NCBI GenBank assembly: GCA_003162995.1 | Contig: PLUZ01000263.1 | Location: forward strand, 350-9,603 | Direction of reading: 5' to 3' | DNA: 9,254 nt | Origin: Methylocapsa sp. | Lineage (GTDB): Bacteria > Pseudomonadota > Alphaproteobacteria > Rhizobiales > Beijerinckiaceae | In this document: in pieces, positions 1 through 7,550 of the stretch | Numbering within the stretch: the stretch's first letter is position 1 | Layout: each line of letters begins with the position of its first letter | Made by a program: the position numbers and the translations under genes | Notes under the pieces: generated by a model | The model's input: only the letters and a program-made list of their open reading frames with translations | The model's database searches: none | What the model was told of the DNA's origin: nothing

Positions 1-1486
1 GGCGATGAGATTCATATTCGAAGGCCGTCGATCCAGAGAGAGTGTAGGCAATTTCTTCGTCCTCGCGTGACGGTGCAGGCCTGTAATTATCAAGGGCGGG
101 AATGAGAAAGACCGCGTCGCTTCGCGTTTTTTGTCTTGCCCAATGCCCGAGCACCGCCCATTCCGAGACAGATTTGGCGTCTTTGACGTTCTCCACGACC
201 GTGGAGCCAATCCAGATTGCGTCCGCAACCACGAGGACAATCAATGCCGCGAGGTCGAACCTCCAACGCCGCTTAATCGACCACGACGAAAGGCGACTCA
301 TGAATCTGGGAAAGTGCGATAAGATTATCGGGAAGGGAGAGAGGAGGACAAGGTGCTTCTCCGAACAGAGAAGTGCGATTTGAACCGGTGCCAACACCTT
401 TTTGAAAACGTACTCCTCGCTGGCCAGCCACCGGACTATCAAAGAGGCGCTGCCGAGTGCGGCCAGGAGATGGAACATCGTGCTCACGCGAAGCAGATGA
501 AGATTCAGAATAGTCATATTATGGGTAAGATACGGAGCGGCGATACCCATCAAATACACCACCACGTAACCCGACATTGCGTAAAGGAAAGGCCGAGCCG
601 GCCGTCCGAGAGTCGCGAAGGACGCCATCGACAAAATGACCACGAAGAACATCGCAAGTTTTTGATTGAGCGATGCGTATGAGAACAGAAAATGTGTGGG
701 ATTATTTTGTATATGGAAGACCGTGATGTCGAAATCCGGCGTCATTCCGAGTTCCGGATTTGCCAGAATGTTGCTAACGACAGGGTAAGACAGTGCGGCG
801 AAGAGCAGCAAGCCGACAGCGCCTTCAATCAGCAGTTTCGAAATGGTGATTCGCCGCGTGAACAGCAGGAACAAGATGATCAATCCCAACGGAAGCGCGT
901 TCCAAATGGCAAAGAAGGCGTTGATGAAGAAGACCGCTCCATTGAAGAGGAAGGCGATCGCCATTCGGCCGCGAATGGCGAAATAGAGAGTGAAGAGAGT
1001 CAATCCATTAGCGAATTCGGAATGCGTAAAATAGTTGATGAAGAGACCGCCAGCGCCGGCATAGGAAATGCCACGCAACAAAATGGTCAAGCATAAGATA
1101 CCGGTGAAGATCGCTCGATCCTTGCTCGTCCGGATTCCAAGAAGATCCGCGCAGACGAGAAATCCGAGGAAGGCAATGAGCCGCGAGATATAATCGAGCC
1201 CCAGGAATAACAAATGGGGATCAACGTAATGATCCGCTCCTCTCAGCAGCAACCAGAGGCCGGACGAAAAATAACGCAGGGACTGCATGAACTCATCATG
1301 CGCGAATTGCGGTTCATCATAGAGAAGGCCGACGATCGGCAGATGAAATTCATTGTTATTGATACCAAACACGAAGCCGCTGAGTGCAAGGGACAAGAGC
1401 GCGCCGATGCTCGCCGTGAGCAGGACACCGGGCGCGCCGTAGCGGACAGGACTCGACGCCATGTCGAGGCTGGCTTTTTGTTGCAT
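1..1486 (-). CDS. Large polytopic membrane protein, DUF6798/GT-C-like (partial, runs off left edge)
   Basis: An open frame of 495 codons runs without a stop from an ATG at 1486 to the window edge. The C-terminus is missing. The product is very hydrophobic, with about ten likely membrane segments, for example near residues 19-41, 101-118, 126-140, 180-197, 199-210, 222-236, 278-293, 309-326, 339-352 and 421-437. An early loop (residues 43-70) is rich in N, D, E and H. After the last visible membrane segment a soluble stretch begins (from about 440) with W-rich and STAFEYESHR-like sequence. This layout resembles the DUF6798 type of membrane protein, which looks like GT-C polyprenyl-sugar-using glycosyltransferases; that is recall, not a search result. 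The start is supported by GGAAGG about 10 bases upstream. It lies 18 bases after the stop of the HAD-UbiA gene, so the two are surely cotranscribed. The second ATG (codon 9) is a possible but weaker start. Enzymatic activity is not shown by any motif that I can read. Confidence 0.85.
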   Translation of the reverse strand, partial: MQQKASLDMASSPVRYGAPGVLLTASIGALLSLALSGFVFGINNNEFHLPIVGLLYDEPQFAHDEFMQSLRYFSSGLWLLLRGADHYVDPHLLFLGLDYISRLIAFLGFLVCADLLGIRTSKDRAIFTGILCLTILLRGISYAGAGGLFINYFTHSEFANGLTLFTLYFAIRGRMAIAFLFNGAVFFINAFFAIWNALPLGLIILFLLFTRRITISKLLIEGAVGLLLFAALSYPVVSNILANPELGMTPDFDITVFHIQNNPTHFLFSYASLNQKLAMFFVVILSMASFATLGRPARPFLYAMSGYVVVYLMGIAAPYLTHNMTILNLHLLRVSTMFHLLAALGSASLIVRWLASEEYVFKKVLAPVQIALLCSEKHLVLLSPFPIILSHFPRFMSRLSSWSIKRRWRFDLAALIVLVVADAIWIGSTVVENVKDAKSVSEWAVLGHWARQKTRSDAVFLIPALDNYRPAPSREDEEIAYTLSGSTAFEYESHR

Positions 1487-1504
1487 CCGGTAACTGCCTT
1501 CCGC

Positions 1505-2962
1505 TCACGTCGCCATGAAGATGACGAGGATCGCCAGGGCGCCTGCCAGATGGCTAACGCGATCGTGTAGCGCGAAGACGACCGGATCGTCGTGGATCGT
1601 CTGCCGATGCGCGAGCACGAGAGTCCTGCTTATCCAATAAAGAAGGAGCGGGCAAATCAACCACAACAATTCTGGATGCTGGTAGTGCTCTCTTGTCGCA
1701 GGCGAGGAAATATAGAGAGCGAAAATCGTAACGGCGTTTAATCCGCTTGCCGCGGCCAGCATTCCCACGATTGGATTATCCGCGAGCTTGTAGCCCCGGT
1801 TCGTCGGATCCGGAAGATTGTTATCGACGCGCGCAGCGAGCTCTACATATCGTTTAATGAGAGCAAGACAGGTGAAGATAAACATGGAAAAAGCGAGCAG
1901 CCATTCGGAAACGGGCACGCCAATAACCGCGGCGCCTGCGATAACCCTGATCGTGTAGAGCGAGGCCAGAACGACGACATCGACGATGAGTTTGCGCTTG
2001 AGTTTCAACGAATAGGCCAGGGTCAGCAAAAAATAGCCCGCAAGCACCCCAGCGAAAGGAACCGAAGTCGCAAGCGCGCCGCCGAAAGCCAAAGTGAGCA
2101 ACAATGGTATCGCGGCCGCGCCATGGGCCAGTGGAATTGCGCCACTTGCGAAGGGACGTTTATATTTGACGGGATGCCGGCGGTCGGCGTCGAGATCAAT
2201 GAGATCGTTGAGAATATAGACCGCGGAAGCGCAGAGGGAAAATGCGGCGAAAGCCAATCCCGCCTGGAGAAAAGCCGTGGTGGTGTAACTGTGCGACGTC
2301 AACAAAGGCACAAAAACCAGCATATTTTTGGCGTATTGGTGTACCCGCAAGGCTTTTAGCCAAATTCGCGGAGATTCGACATTGCGCGTCAAATGTTCAA
2401 CCGGAATGCCGAGATCCGCTATCTTGCGCGCCACTCCCGGTCTGGCGTCGACCGCATAGGCCATGCGCGCATGCGCCCAGATGGCCAGATCCACGGCATC
2501 ATTGCCCACATAGTCAAATCGTCCCTCGCCGAACGATTCAACGAGCTGTGCGGCTTTCGTTTTGCCGGAAAAATTGGTCACGCCATCGGACGCAAAGATG
2601 CCGTCGAAAAGGCCGAGATGCGCCGCGACGCCTTCCGCATGACGCTGGTCGCTGGCGGTGGCGAGATAGACGCGCCGCCCTTGCTCCCGCGCTTCCTGGA
2701 TCAAAGTCAGAACGGACTCATTATAGGGAAGCAATTCATAATCGATAGAACTGGCCTCGGCCAATGCAGCCTTGAGTTGCGCCTTGCCCTGACGCACGAC
2801 GATGCATGCCGAGACATGGCGCTTTAACCCTTGGGTGAGCGATTCAAAAAAATTCTCGTGCAGCAAATCCGTCTTAGTTAGCGTTCCATCGAGATCGACG
2901 ACGAGGGGAAAGATTTCCGGTTCCATTGATATGCGGGCTGCGTCATGTGCTCGGATCCCCAT
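1505..2962 (-). CDS. HAD phosphatase-UbiA prenyltransferase fusion protein
   Basis: The 485-residue protein has two domains. Residues 19-190 are a HAD-type hydrolase: motif I DLDGT (D23, D25), motif II ATAS (100-104), motif III lysine around K134/K136, and motif IV GNDAVD (D155, D158). Residues 200-485 are a UbiA-superfamily integral membrane transferase with about eight membrane segments. The first Asp-rich motif is NDLIDLDAD (N252, D253, D256, D260). YSLKLKRK followed by D328 forms the second motif region. The conserved tail DDPVVFALHDR is at 459-468. UbiA enzymes transfer groups between polyprenyl (pyro)phosphates and acceptors in the membrane. Relatives include mycobacterial Rv3806c, which makes decaprenyl-phosphoryl-5-phosphoribose, and Azorhizobium NoeC. 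The fused phosphatase could remove the 5-phosphate from such a product; this is inference. I chose the ATG at 2962 because GGAGAAGG lies 7 bases upstream. The frame stays open to 3064, but those 34 extra codons overlap the likely promoter. Confidence 0.9.
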   Translation of the reverse strand: MGIRAHDAARISMEPEIFPLVVDLDGTLTKTDLLHENFFESLTQGLKRHVSACIVVRQGKAQLKAALAEASSIDYELLPYNESVLTLIQEAREQGRRVYLATASDQRHAEGVAAHLGLFDGIFASDGVTNFSGKTKAAQLVESFGEGRFDYVGNDAVDLAIWAHARMAYAVDARPGVARKIADLGIPVEHLTRNVESPRIWLKALRVHQYAKNMLVFVPLLTSHSYTTTAFLQAGLAFAAFSLCASAVYILNDLIDLDADRRHPVKYKRPFASGAIPLAHGAAAIPLLLTLAFGGALATSVPFAGVLAGYFLLTLAYSLKLKRKLIVDVVVLASLYTIRVIAGAAVIGVPVSEWLLAFSMFIFTCLALIKRYVELAARVDNNLPDPTNRGYKLADNPIVGMLAAASGLNAVTIFALYISSPATREHYQHPELLWLICPLLLYWISRTLVLAHRQTIHDDPVVFALHDRVSHLAGALAILVIFMAT

Positions 2963-2969
2963 CGAATAA

Positions 2970-2977
2970 CCTTCTCC
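2970..2977 (-). promoter_or_regulatory. Ribosome binding site of the HAD-UbiA gene
   Basis: GGAGAAGG on the minus strand, 7 bases before the ATG at 2962. It decides the start in favour of the 485-residue protein over the 519-residue open frame. Confidence 0.75.
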
Positions 2978-3054
2978 ATTCAATTCAGGGAGTTCGGATG
3001 ACTCTTGGAAGCATAAGTTCCTTCGTGGGTCATTTCCTAAATATACAAATACAC

Positions 3055-3085
3055 TATATATCAAAAATTAACGCACGTTCGTCAA
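3055..3085 (-). promoter_or_regulatory. Candidate promoter of the HAD-UbiA/membrane protein operon
   Basis: On the minus strand TTGACG (3085-3080) is a good -35 hexamer. TATATA (3060-3055) lies 19 bases further on, or ATATAT 18 bases further, as a -10. The surrounding 3040-3072 block is strikingly AT-rich compared with its neighbours. Transcription would begin near 3047, giving a leader of about 85 bases before the chosen ATG. The spacing is slightly long, so this is a candidate only. Confidence 0.35.
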
Positions 3086-3563
3086 CCTGATGATCTTGCA
3101 AGTTCCGATCAAGGCCCGTCACCGCTAGCAGTATTTCTTGCGAACCCAGATCAGCCTAAATCTTAGCCTTGCTATCACGGGTTCCGCAGGTTGCGGGTGC
3201 GCTGCTTTAGGAAGCCCGTCCATCCGCCCATTTCCCATTGCCAGCGAAACCGCAACCGTTGTCAGCGCAAGGTTTCTCTTCAAGACAGTTAAGTCATCCT
3301 GAGTCTGCCTTATTTCGGCCGTGCATTTTTCCTGTTATAGGAAGTTGAGTTAATCCGCTTTAATCCAAAGCAGAGCTGCTCGTCAGTGTTTGAGAACGGC
3401 TGGCCTGGCCAGAGAACTTGATAAGTTAAGGATCCCTGCCGGGCCCGCAGCCATCGATGAGTATTGAGCGGGTATTTCGATGTGTCCCGGCCGGATTCTG
3501 AATTCGCCTTGTACAGCGCGTCGCTTTGCGTCCGCCGAGACTCTCAAGAAGTGCGCCGCCACA
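3086..3563. other. Intergenic stretch between divergent operons, no gene seen
   Basis: I find no open frame here with a plausible start, codon use or recognisable product on either strand. It separates the leftward HAD-UbiA operon from rightward chvI. It holds several small palindromes: CCGCA-GGT-TGCGG at 3184-3196 and the cluster at 3400-3450. It presumably also contains the chvI promoter, but I cannot identify convincing -35/-10 boxes for it. Confidence 0.5.
3400..3427. repeat. Two adjacent palindromes upstream of chvI
   Basis: CTGGCC-T-GGCCAG (3400-3412) is a perfect 13-base palindrome around one central base. Two bases later AACTT-GAT-AAGTT (3415-3427) is a perfect inverted repeat with a 3-base centre. 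A third, imperfect one around GGGCCC follows at about 3434-3450. Such spacing fits protein-binding sites in a divergent control region, but no known operator is recognised. Confidence 0.3.
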
Positions 3564-3581
3564 ATTCCTTGGGGAAGGAAT
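3564..3581 (+). promoter_or_regulatory. Perfect small hairpin in the presumed chvI leader
   Basis: ATTCCTT-GGGG-AAGGAAT is a perfect 7-bp inverted repeat with a 4-base centre, 85 bases upstream of the chvI ATG. It may be an operator or a leader RNA hairpin. There is no T-run after it, so it is not a simple terminator. Confidence 0.35.
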
Positions 3582-3666
3582 GAAACCACCGGCGACGCTT
3601 CAAAAGGTTACTGCCAAGCGTTTTGAGAGTTGGTTTGTGGCGCTCGATTGGAATTAGGACCCGTTC

Positions 3667-4362
3667 ATGCCAACGATTGCCTTGGTTGACGACGACCGCA
3701 ACATTCTTACCTCTGTGGCAATTGCCCTTGAAGGAGAAGGCTATCGCGTCCAGACCTATACGGATGGATCGACGGCGCTCGACGATTTGAAGAGCAATCC
3801 TCCCGATCTCGCGATTTTCGATATTAAGATGCCGCGGATGGACGGCATGGAACTGCTCCGCCGTTTTCGTCAAAAATCCGACGTGCCGGTGATCTTCCTC
3901 ACCTCAAAGGATGAGGAAATCGATGAATTGTTCGGGCTCAAGATGGGCGCCGACGATTTCATCCGCAAACCCTTTTCGCAGCGCCTTCTCGTCGAGCGCG
4001 TCAAGGCCATTTTGCGCCGTGCCAGTCCCAAGGACCCCGGAGGCCAAAAAGAGTCCGAGGCAAAGATCCTCGAACGCGGTTTTTTGAAGATGGACCCCGA
4101 GCGTCATGCCTGCACCTGGAAGAATGATCAGGTGACCTTGACCGTAACCGAATTCTTGATCCTCCAGGCGCTCGCGGCAAGACCCGGGGTCGTTAAGAGC
4201 CGCAATGCCTTGATGGATGCGGCCTATGACGATCAGGTCTATGTCGACGACCGCACGATCGACAGCCACATAAAACGCTTGCGCAAGAAATTCAAAGTCG
4301 TGGATGACGAGTTCGAGATGATCGAGACCCTTTATGGCGTCGGCTACCGCTTCAAGGAATAA
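3667..4362 (+). CDS. chvI: Two-component response regulator ChvI (OmpR/PhoB family)
   Basis: The 231-residue protein has the usual length and plan for ChvI. The N-terminal receiver domain (1-120) has the acidic pocket D8-D9-D10, phospho-acceptor D52 in the segment [11 protein letters not shown]79 and K101 (KPF). The C-terminal winged-helix DNA-binding domain (about 135-230) contains TVTEFLIL, the recognition-helix region [16 protein letters not shown] and the terminal hairpin YGVGYRF. It acts in the cytoplasm as a transcription factor activated by ChvG. In rhizobia, Agrobacterium and Brucella (BvrR) the pair controls envelope, acid-stress, exopolysaccharide and host-interaction genes. The ATG has AGGA (3656-3659) 7 bases upstream. 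ChvG follows after 218 bases, a spacer that may hold its own control elements. In many relatives pckA lies divergently upstream; here that place is taken by the HAD-UbiA operon. Confidence 0.95.
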   Translation: MPTIALVDDDRNILTSVAIALEGEGYRVQTYTDGSTALDDLKSNPPDLAIFDIKMPRMDGMELLRRFRQKSDVPVIFLTSKDEEIDELFGLKMGADDFIRKPFSQRLLVERVKAILRRASPKDPGGQKESEAKILERGFLKMDPERHACTWKNDQVTLTVTEFLILQALAARPGVVKSRNALMDAAYDDQVYVDDRTIDSHIKRLRKKFKVVDDEFEMIETLYGVGYRFKE

Positions 4363-4436
4363 TCTTGCCTTAACCCCAAGTTTTTTGCTTTGGTGGGCAT
4401 TACTTAAAAGCGACCCTCACCATCGGCGCCAGGCTT

Positions 4437-4491
4437 GAGAGCATGATCCGCGAGTGGAATGAGGGGGAGATTGGATAGAAATACCAGCGTC
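4437..4491 (+). repeat. Degenerate copy of the AGAGCATGATC palindromic repeat
   Basis: The left end GAGAGCATGATCCGCGAGTG (4437-4456) matches the left arm of the short palindromic repeat seen at 8408-8363. The right arm is decayed: GGATAGAAATACCAGC can be aligned to the expected GGATAAGATCATGC. It sits in the chvI-chvG spacer. The left-end match is clear; the extent to the right is uncertain. Confidence 0.45.
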
Positions 4492-4538
4492 CTGGCATTC
4501 AATCCAAAACATGGCAAGATCCGGTCACTGATTCGGTC

Positions 4539-4554
4539 TATAGTGTACACTTTA
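4539..4554. promoter_or_regulatory. Palindrome AGTGTACACT upstream of chvG
   Basis: AGTGTACACT (4542-4551) is a perfect 10-bp palindrome. The flanks extend it to TATAGTGTACACTTTA, symmetric at 14 of 16 positions. It is 29 bases before the chvG ATG, and TATAGT within it could also serve as a -10 box. This is a possible operator for a dimeric regulator or an internal promoter; no known consensus is claimed. Confidence 0.35.
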
Positions 4555-4580
4555 CGCTTCATGGAGGGAGTCGCCGGTCA

Positions 4581-6416
4581 ATGAATCTCGAAGCACGCGA
4601 AGGAACGGGCTTCGAACGAGCGTTCAGCGCGGGGCGGCGGGTGAAGCGCATCCGGCGAAGCCTTGGCCTGCGCTTGCGTGGGTTAACGCGCATCGCCAGC
4701 GGGCGTTTTGCCTCTCCCTTGGCGCGCCGCATTGTATTTTTGAACCTGGGCGGGCTCGCCGCGCTCCTCATCGGTTTCCTTTATCTCAATCAATTCCGCG
4801 AAGGTTTGATCGACGCGAGGGTGCAGAGCCTGCAGGTGCAAGGTGAGATTATCGCCGCCGCGATCGCGGCATCTGCCACGGTCGAAACCGATGCGATTGC
4901 GCTTGATCCGGAAAAGTTGCTTCAGCTTGCCCCGGGGCAGAGCTACGGGCTTGCCGACGAACCCGCGCCGTCGATTGAATTTTCGATCAACCCCGAACGC
5001 ATCGGACCGGTCCTTCACAGGCTCGCTTCGCCGACGCGGACGCGGGCGCGAATCTACGACCGTGACGGCTATTTGTTGCTCGATTCGCTGTCGCTGACGA
5101 GCCGTTCCAATATCATGCGCTATGACCTGCCGCCGCCCGCGCAAGAAGGGTCTCCTTCTCTGTGGACGCGTATTGGCAATGGCTTGAGGCGATTTGCGGG
5201 CCAGTCCAGTTTGCCCCTTTATGAAGATATCGGCGTCACCAATGGCAAGAGCTATGAGGAAGTGACGCACGCGTTGAGCGGCAGCGAACAATCGATCTCG
5301 CGCGTGGATTCCAAGGGAGAAACCATTATTTCCATCGCAGTGCCGATCCAACGTTTCCGGGCTGTGCGCGGTGCCTTGCTTTTGTCCACGCAAGGCGATG
5401 ACATTGATAAGATCATTGCCTCGGAACGCGGGGCCATCGTCAGGATTTTCCTGGTTTCCTCGGTGATCATGCTGCTTCTCTCTTATTTTATCGCAGGAAC
5501 CATCGCCGAGCCGATAAGGCGCCTGGCGGAGGCGGCGGAGCGTGTGCGGCGGGGTACGAAGGCACGCCGGGAGATCCCAGATTTCACCGACCGCTCGGAT
5601 GAGATCGGCCATTTGTCCGGCGCCCTCCGCGATATGACCAAGGCGCTCTACGATCGCATCGAGGCGATTGAGCGTTTTGCCGCTGATGTCGCGCATGAAT
5701 TGAAAAACCCGCTCACCTCCCTGCGGAGTGCGGTCGAGACGCTGCCTGTCGCACGCACGCCGGAATCGCGCCAGCGTCTGTTGGCGATTATCGAGCACGA
5801 CGTTCGCCGGCTCGATAGGCTGATCAGCGATATATCCGACGCCTCCAGGCTCGATGCCGAACTGGCGCGCGACGACGTCGATCTCGTCGATCTGACGCGC
5901 TTGCTTGATGCGGTTGTGGCCGTGGCGAACCTGGTCAAGGATCCCGGTGCGATCCGGGTGGAACTTGTCATCGCGCGCCATGGTAACGCCGATGAGAGCC
6001 GGAGGCCAGCTTACATGGTGCTCGGGCATGATTCGCGGCTTGGCCAGGTTTTCAATAACCTCGTCGACAATGCAAGATCGTTTTCGGCCCCAGGCGGAAG
6101 CGTTCGCGTGCTGTTGCGTCCGGCCAAGGACTATACGGCCCAGGGCCACATGCGGGACGGTTTCGAGATCATCATCGACGATGACGGCCCCGGCATTCCC
6201 GCCGATGCCTTCGAACGGATTTTCGAACGATTTTATACCGATCGCCCGGGCCAAGGCTTCGGGCAAAACTCCGGCCTGGGGCTTTCCATCTCGCGCCAAA
6301 TCATCGAGGTCCATGGCGGCCACATATCGGCCCTAAACCGGGTTGGGCCCCCTGGACCCGATGGCGTGATCCCGGTGCATGGGGCTCGCTTCCTGGTATT
6401 TTTGCCGAAGGCGTAA
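4581..6416 (+). CDS. chvG: Sensor histidine kinase ChvG
   Basis: The 611-residue membrane kinase is the partner of ChvI. A basic cytoplasmic N-terminus (1-50) is followed by TM1 (51-70), a periplasmic sensor domain of about 215 residues, TM2 (about 288-306) and a HAMP domain (307-360). The HisKA domain has phospho-acceptor H372 in the segment DVAHELKNPL. The HATPase domain has the N box FNNLVDNA (491-498), the G1 box DDDGPGIP (533-540), the F box FERFY (548-552) and the G2 box GLGLS (565-569). All catalytic motifs are intact. It senses envelope or acid stress, is restrained by periplasmic ExoR in rhizobia, and phosphorylates ChvI. The ATG follows a purine-rich GGAGGGAG (4563-4570). hprK starts about 25 bases after the stop, so the two are probably cotranscribed. 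The family match is strong from the motif order and gene context. Confidence 0.95.
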   Translation: MNLEAREGTGFERAFSAGRRVKRIRRSLGLRLRGLTRIASGRFASPLARRIVFLNLGGLAALLIGFLYLNQFREGLIDARVQSLQVQGEIIAAAIAASATVETDAIALDPEKLLQLAPGQSYGLADEPAPSIEFSINPERIGPVLHRLASPTRTRARIYDRDGYLLLDSLSLTSRSNIMRYDLPPPAQEGSPSLWTRIGNGLRRFAGQSSLPLYEDIGVTNGKSYEEVTHALSGSEQSISRVDSKGETIISIAVPIQRFRAVRGALLLSTQGDDIDKIIASERGAIVRIFLVSSVIMLLLSYFIAGTIAEPIRRLAEAAERVRRGTKARREIPDFTDRSDEIGHLSGALRDMTKALYDRIEAIERFAADVAHELKNPLTSLRSAVETLPVARTPESRQRLLAIIEHDVRRLDRLISDISDASRLDAELARDDVDLVDLTRLLDAVVAVANLVKDPGAIRVELVIARHGNADESRRPAYMVLGHDSRLGQVFNNLVDNARSFSAPGGSVRVLLRPAKDYTAQGHMRDGFEIIIDDDGPGIPADAFERIFERFYTDRPGQGFGQNSGLGLSISRQIIEVHGGHISALNRVGPPGPDGVIPVHGARFLVFLPKA

Positions 6417-6441
6417 TCAGCCTAAAGGATGTTCCGAAAAG

Positions 6442-6999
6442 GTGCTCGACTTTTCCGATTCCGACATGCTCCAACACTTTGATTCTGATTGGGAAGCGCT
6501 CTTGTCCAAGCAATGGGATCAACCGGCCGTCGATGTGGGAAAATCCTATCTTCATGCAAGTGTCGTCGTGATCGGTGAAGCTGGCGTGCTTATTTCCGGT
6601 CCCTCCGGTTCCGGCAAAAGCAGCTTGGCTCTGGCCTTGATCGCGGCGGCCGAAGGTGCTGGCTTTTTCGCAAGGCTAGTCGGAGACGATCGGATTGCCA
6701 TCGCATGCAAAGGCACCCGCCTGATCGCCCGCGGTCATCCCTTGATTCTGGGAAAGATCGAAAGGCGCGGCCAGGGACTCTTCGAAATCCCATTTCTGGC
6801 CGAGGCCGTTGTGCGGCTTGTGATCGGGCTCGGAGGTGGGAAAGACGCACCGCCGCCGCGGCTTCCGGACGAAGCCCATGCGCATGTCGTCCTGGCGGGA
6901 GTGGAATTGCCATTCCTCCGCCTGCGGCAAGACGCCGCAGTATGCGACCTCGCCGCCGCTGTATTGGCCGATTCACGGTTGCACGGAAAACAACCCTAG
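6442..6999 (+). CDS. hprK: HPr kinase/phosphorylase, short alphaproteobacterial type
   Basis: This is the catalytic-domain-only form of HprK, lacking the N-terminal domain of Firmicutes enzymes. It has a conserved His (H38 in LHASVVVI), Walker A GPSGSGKS (53-60) and the downstream acidic pair in GDDRI (D82, D83), matching the catalytic region. The C-terminal GVELPFLRLRQ is typical of the group. The enzyme uses ATP to phosphorylate the regulatory serine of HPr (S68 of the HPr encoded at 7974-8309) and can reverse this. The start is uncertain: GTG 6442 has AAAGGA 12 bases upstream; ATG 6466 has no visible binding site; ATG 6379 would overlap chvG by 38 bases. The protein has roughly 178-185 residues, with about 30 residues before the conserved core. 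In alphaproteobacteria the gene usually follows chvG, as here. Confidence 0.9.
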   Translation: MLDFSDSDMLQHFDSDWEALLSKQWDQPAVDVGKSYLHASVVVIGEAGVLISGPSGSGKSSLALALIAAAEGAGFFARLVGDDRIAIACKGTRLIARGHPLILGKIERRGQGLFEIPFLAEAVVRLVIGLGGGKDAPPPRLPDEAHAHVVLAGVELPFLRLRQDAAVCDLAAAVLADSRLHGKQP

Positions 7000-7320
7000 G
7001 CTTGTCCATGCTGACTAATTCCCCTCGAATGCGAGCAACACCTGGGTTTCGAGCCAAGGTTCTGTTCTGGCACTCTTTGATCGAAAATCATCGTTGGAAA
7101 GCGTCGAACTTTGGTATCAAGGCGCGTCATTTCACTTGCCAATTCGGTTGCGCTGCACAAACTGCCGCGCCGGAACCTGTCCTGACGAAAGCATTTTCTC
7201 GCAATGGTCATCAGCAAGGTCTGCCGCTTGCCATCTCGCGTTTTTGCCCACTCAAGGAAAATTTCACGAAAGGTGCGGCGAGTATCTCTCGCCGGGCTAT
7301 GGTATTAAACAGTCAAACCC
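7000..7320. other. Intergenic stretch after hprK, no gene seen
   Basis: I can support no coding gene between the hprK stop and the hairpin at 7321. Open frames that cross it begin inside hprK in another frame or run through the repeat at 7441, and have no family-like features. I looked for remains of a RapZ-type ATPase, found at this position in some relatives, and could not recognise any. A decayed gene remains possible. Confidence 0.5.
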
Positions 7321-7361
7321 GGGAGAAGCCGCCAGGCCGGGTCGCGGCGGCTCTCTCTTTT
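7321..7361 (+). terminator. Terminator-like GC hairpin with T-run
   Basis: GAGAAGCCGCC (7323-7333) pairs with GGCGGCTCTC (7346-7355) around a 12-base loop, with one unpaired A. TCTC and a run TTTT (7358-7361) follow. A strong GC stem followed by a T-rich tail fits rho-independent termination on the plus strand. It lies 320 bases after hprK, so it would end read-through from the chvIG-hprK operon before EIIA. Confidence 0.4.
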
Positions 7362-7440
7362 CGCGCGCTTGCCTTTCGGGCGCTTCCCGCTCGCGTAGAA
7401 CCCTGTGAGCGTAAAGGAATCGTTCAAATTCAAAGAGTTG

Positions 7441-7488
7441 GAGCATGCCGGAATCGAAAAAGTCGCACAGCTTTTTCGGGATATGCTC
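7441..7488 (+). repeat. Palindromic repeat copy between hprK and EIIA
   Basis: GAGCAT (7441-7446) and ATGCTC (7483-7488) form the outer arms. CGAAAAAG (7455-7462) and CTTTTTCG (7471-7478) form a perfect 8-bp inner stem with an 8-base loop. The arms match the end sequence of the repeat at 8408-8363 while the inner stem differs, as expected for a family conserved in structure. The preceding AAATTCAAAGAGTTG (7426-7440) may belong to the element too. Confidence 0.6.
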
Positions 7489-7550
7489 TCATCCACGCAT
7501 GGTCCTTCCCTTGACGAATAGCTCTCACATCCGTGCCGGTCGGGCACGAA

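Noticed and set aside
102..1570. Several plus-strand frames (102-383, 353-682, 692-1096, 1214-1570)
   Set aside because: They lie opposite the continuous 495-codon membrane protein gene on the minus strand. Their charged, low-complexity translations are what the complement of hydrophobic codons gives.
2242..2827. Plus-strand frames opposite the HAD-UbiA gene
   Set aside because: The minus-strand protein has ordered HAD and UbiA motifs; the plus-strand translations are Arg/Pro/His-rich without any domain.
3544..3873. A 109-codon minus-strand frame over the start of chvI
   Set aside because: It overlaps the receiver domain of ChvI antisense, has no good ribosome binding site or family likeness, and includes the non-coding hairpin at 3564-3581.
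4374..4402. Possible terminator after chvI (CCCCAAG TTTTTTG CTTTGGTGGG)
   Set aside because: Pairing needs two bulges and the T-run falls in the loop, not after the stem.
4683..6323. A 546-codon open frame on the minus strand opposite chvG
   Set aside because: It is a mirror of the strong chvG reading frame in GC-rich DNA. The translation has no recognisable domain, and chvG on the plus strand has every kinase motif intact.
6705..7514. A 269-codon plus-strand open frame starting inside hprK and crossing the following spacer
   Set aside because: It starts within the HprK catalytic domain in another frame, has an Arg/Ser/Pro-rich composition typical of off-frame reading, and runs through the palindromic repeat at 7441-7488.
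7511..7540. TTGACG at 7511 as a -35 box for EIIA
   Set aside because: No acceptable -10 sequence follows at 16-18 bases; the region there is GC-rich (TGCCGG).
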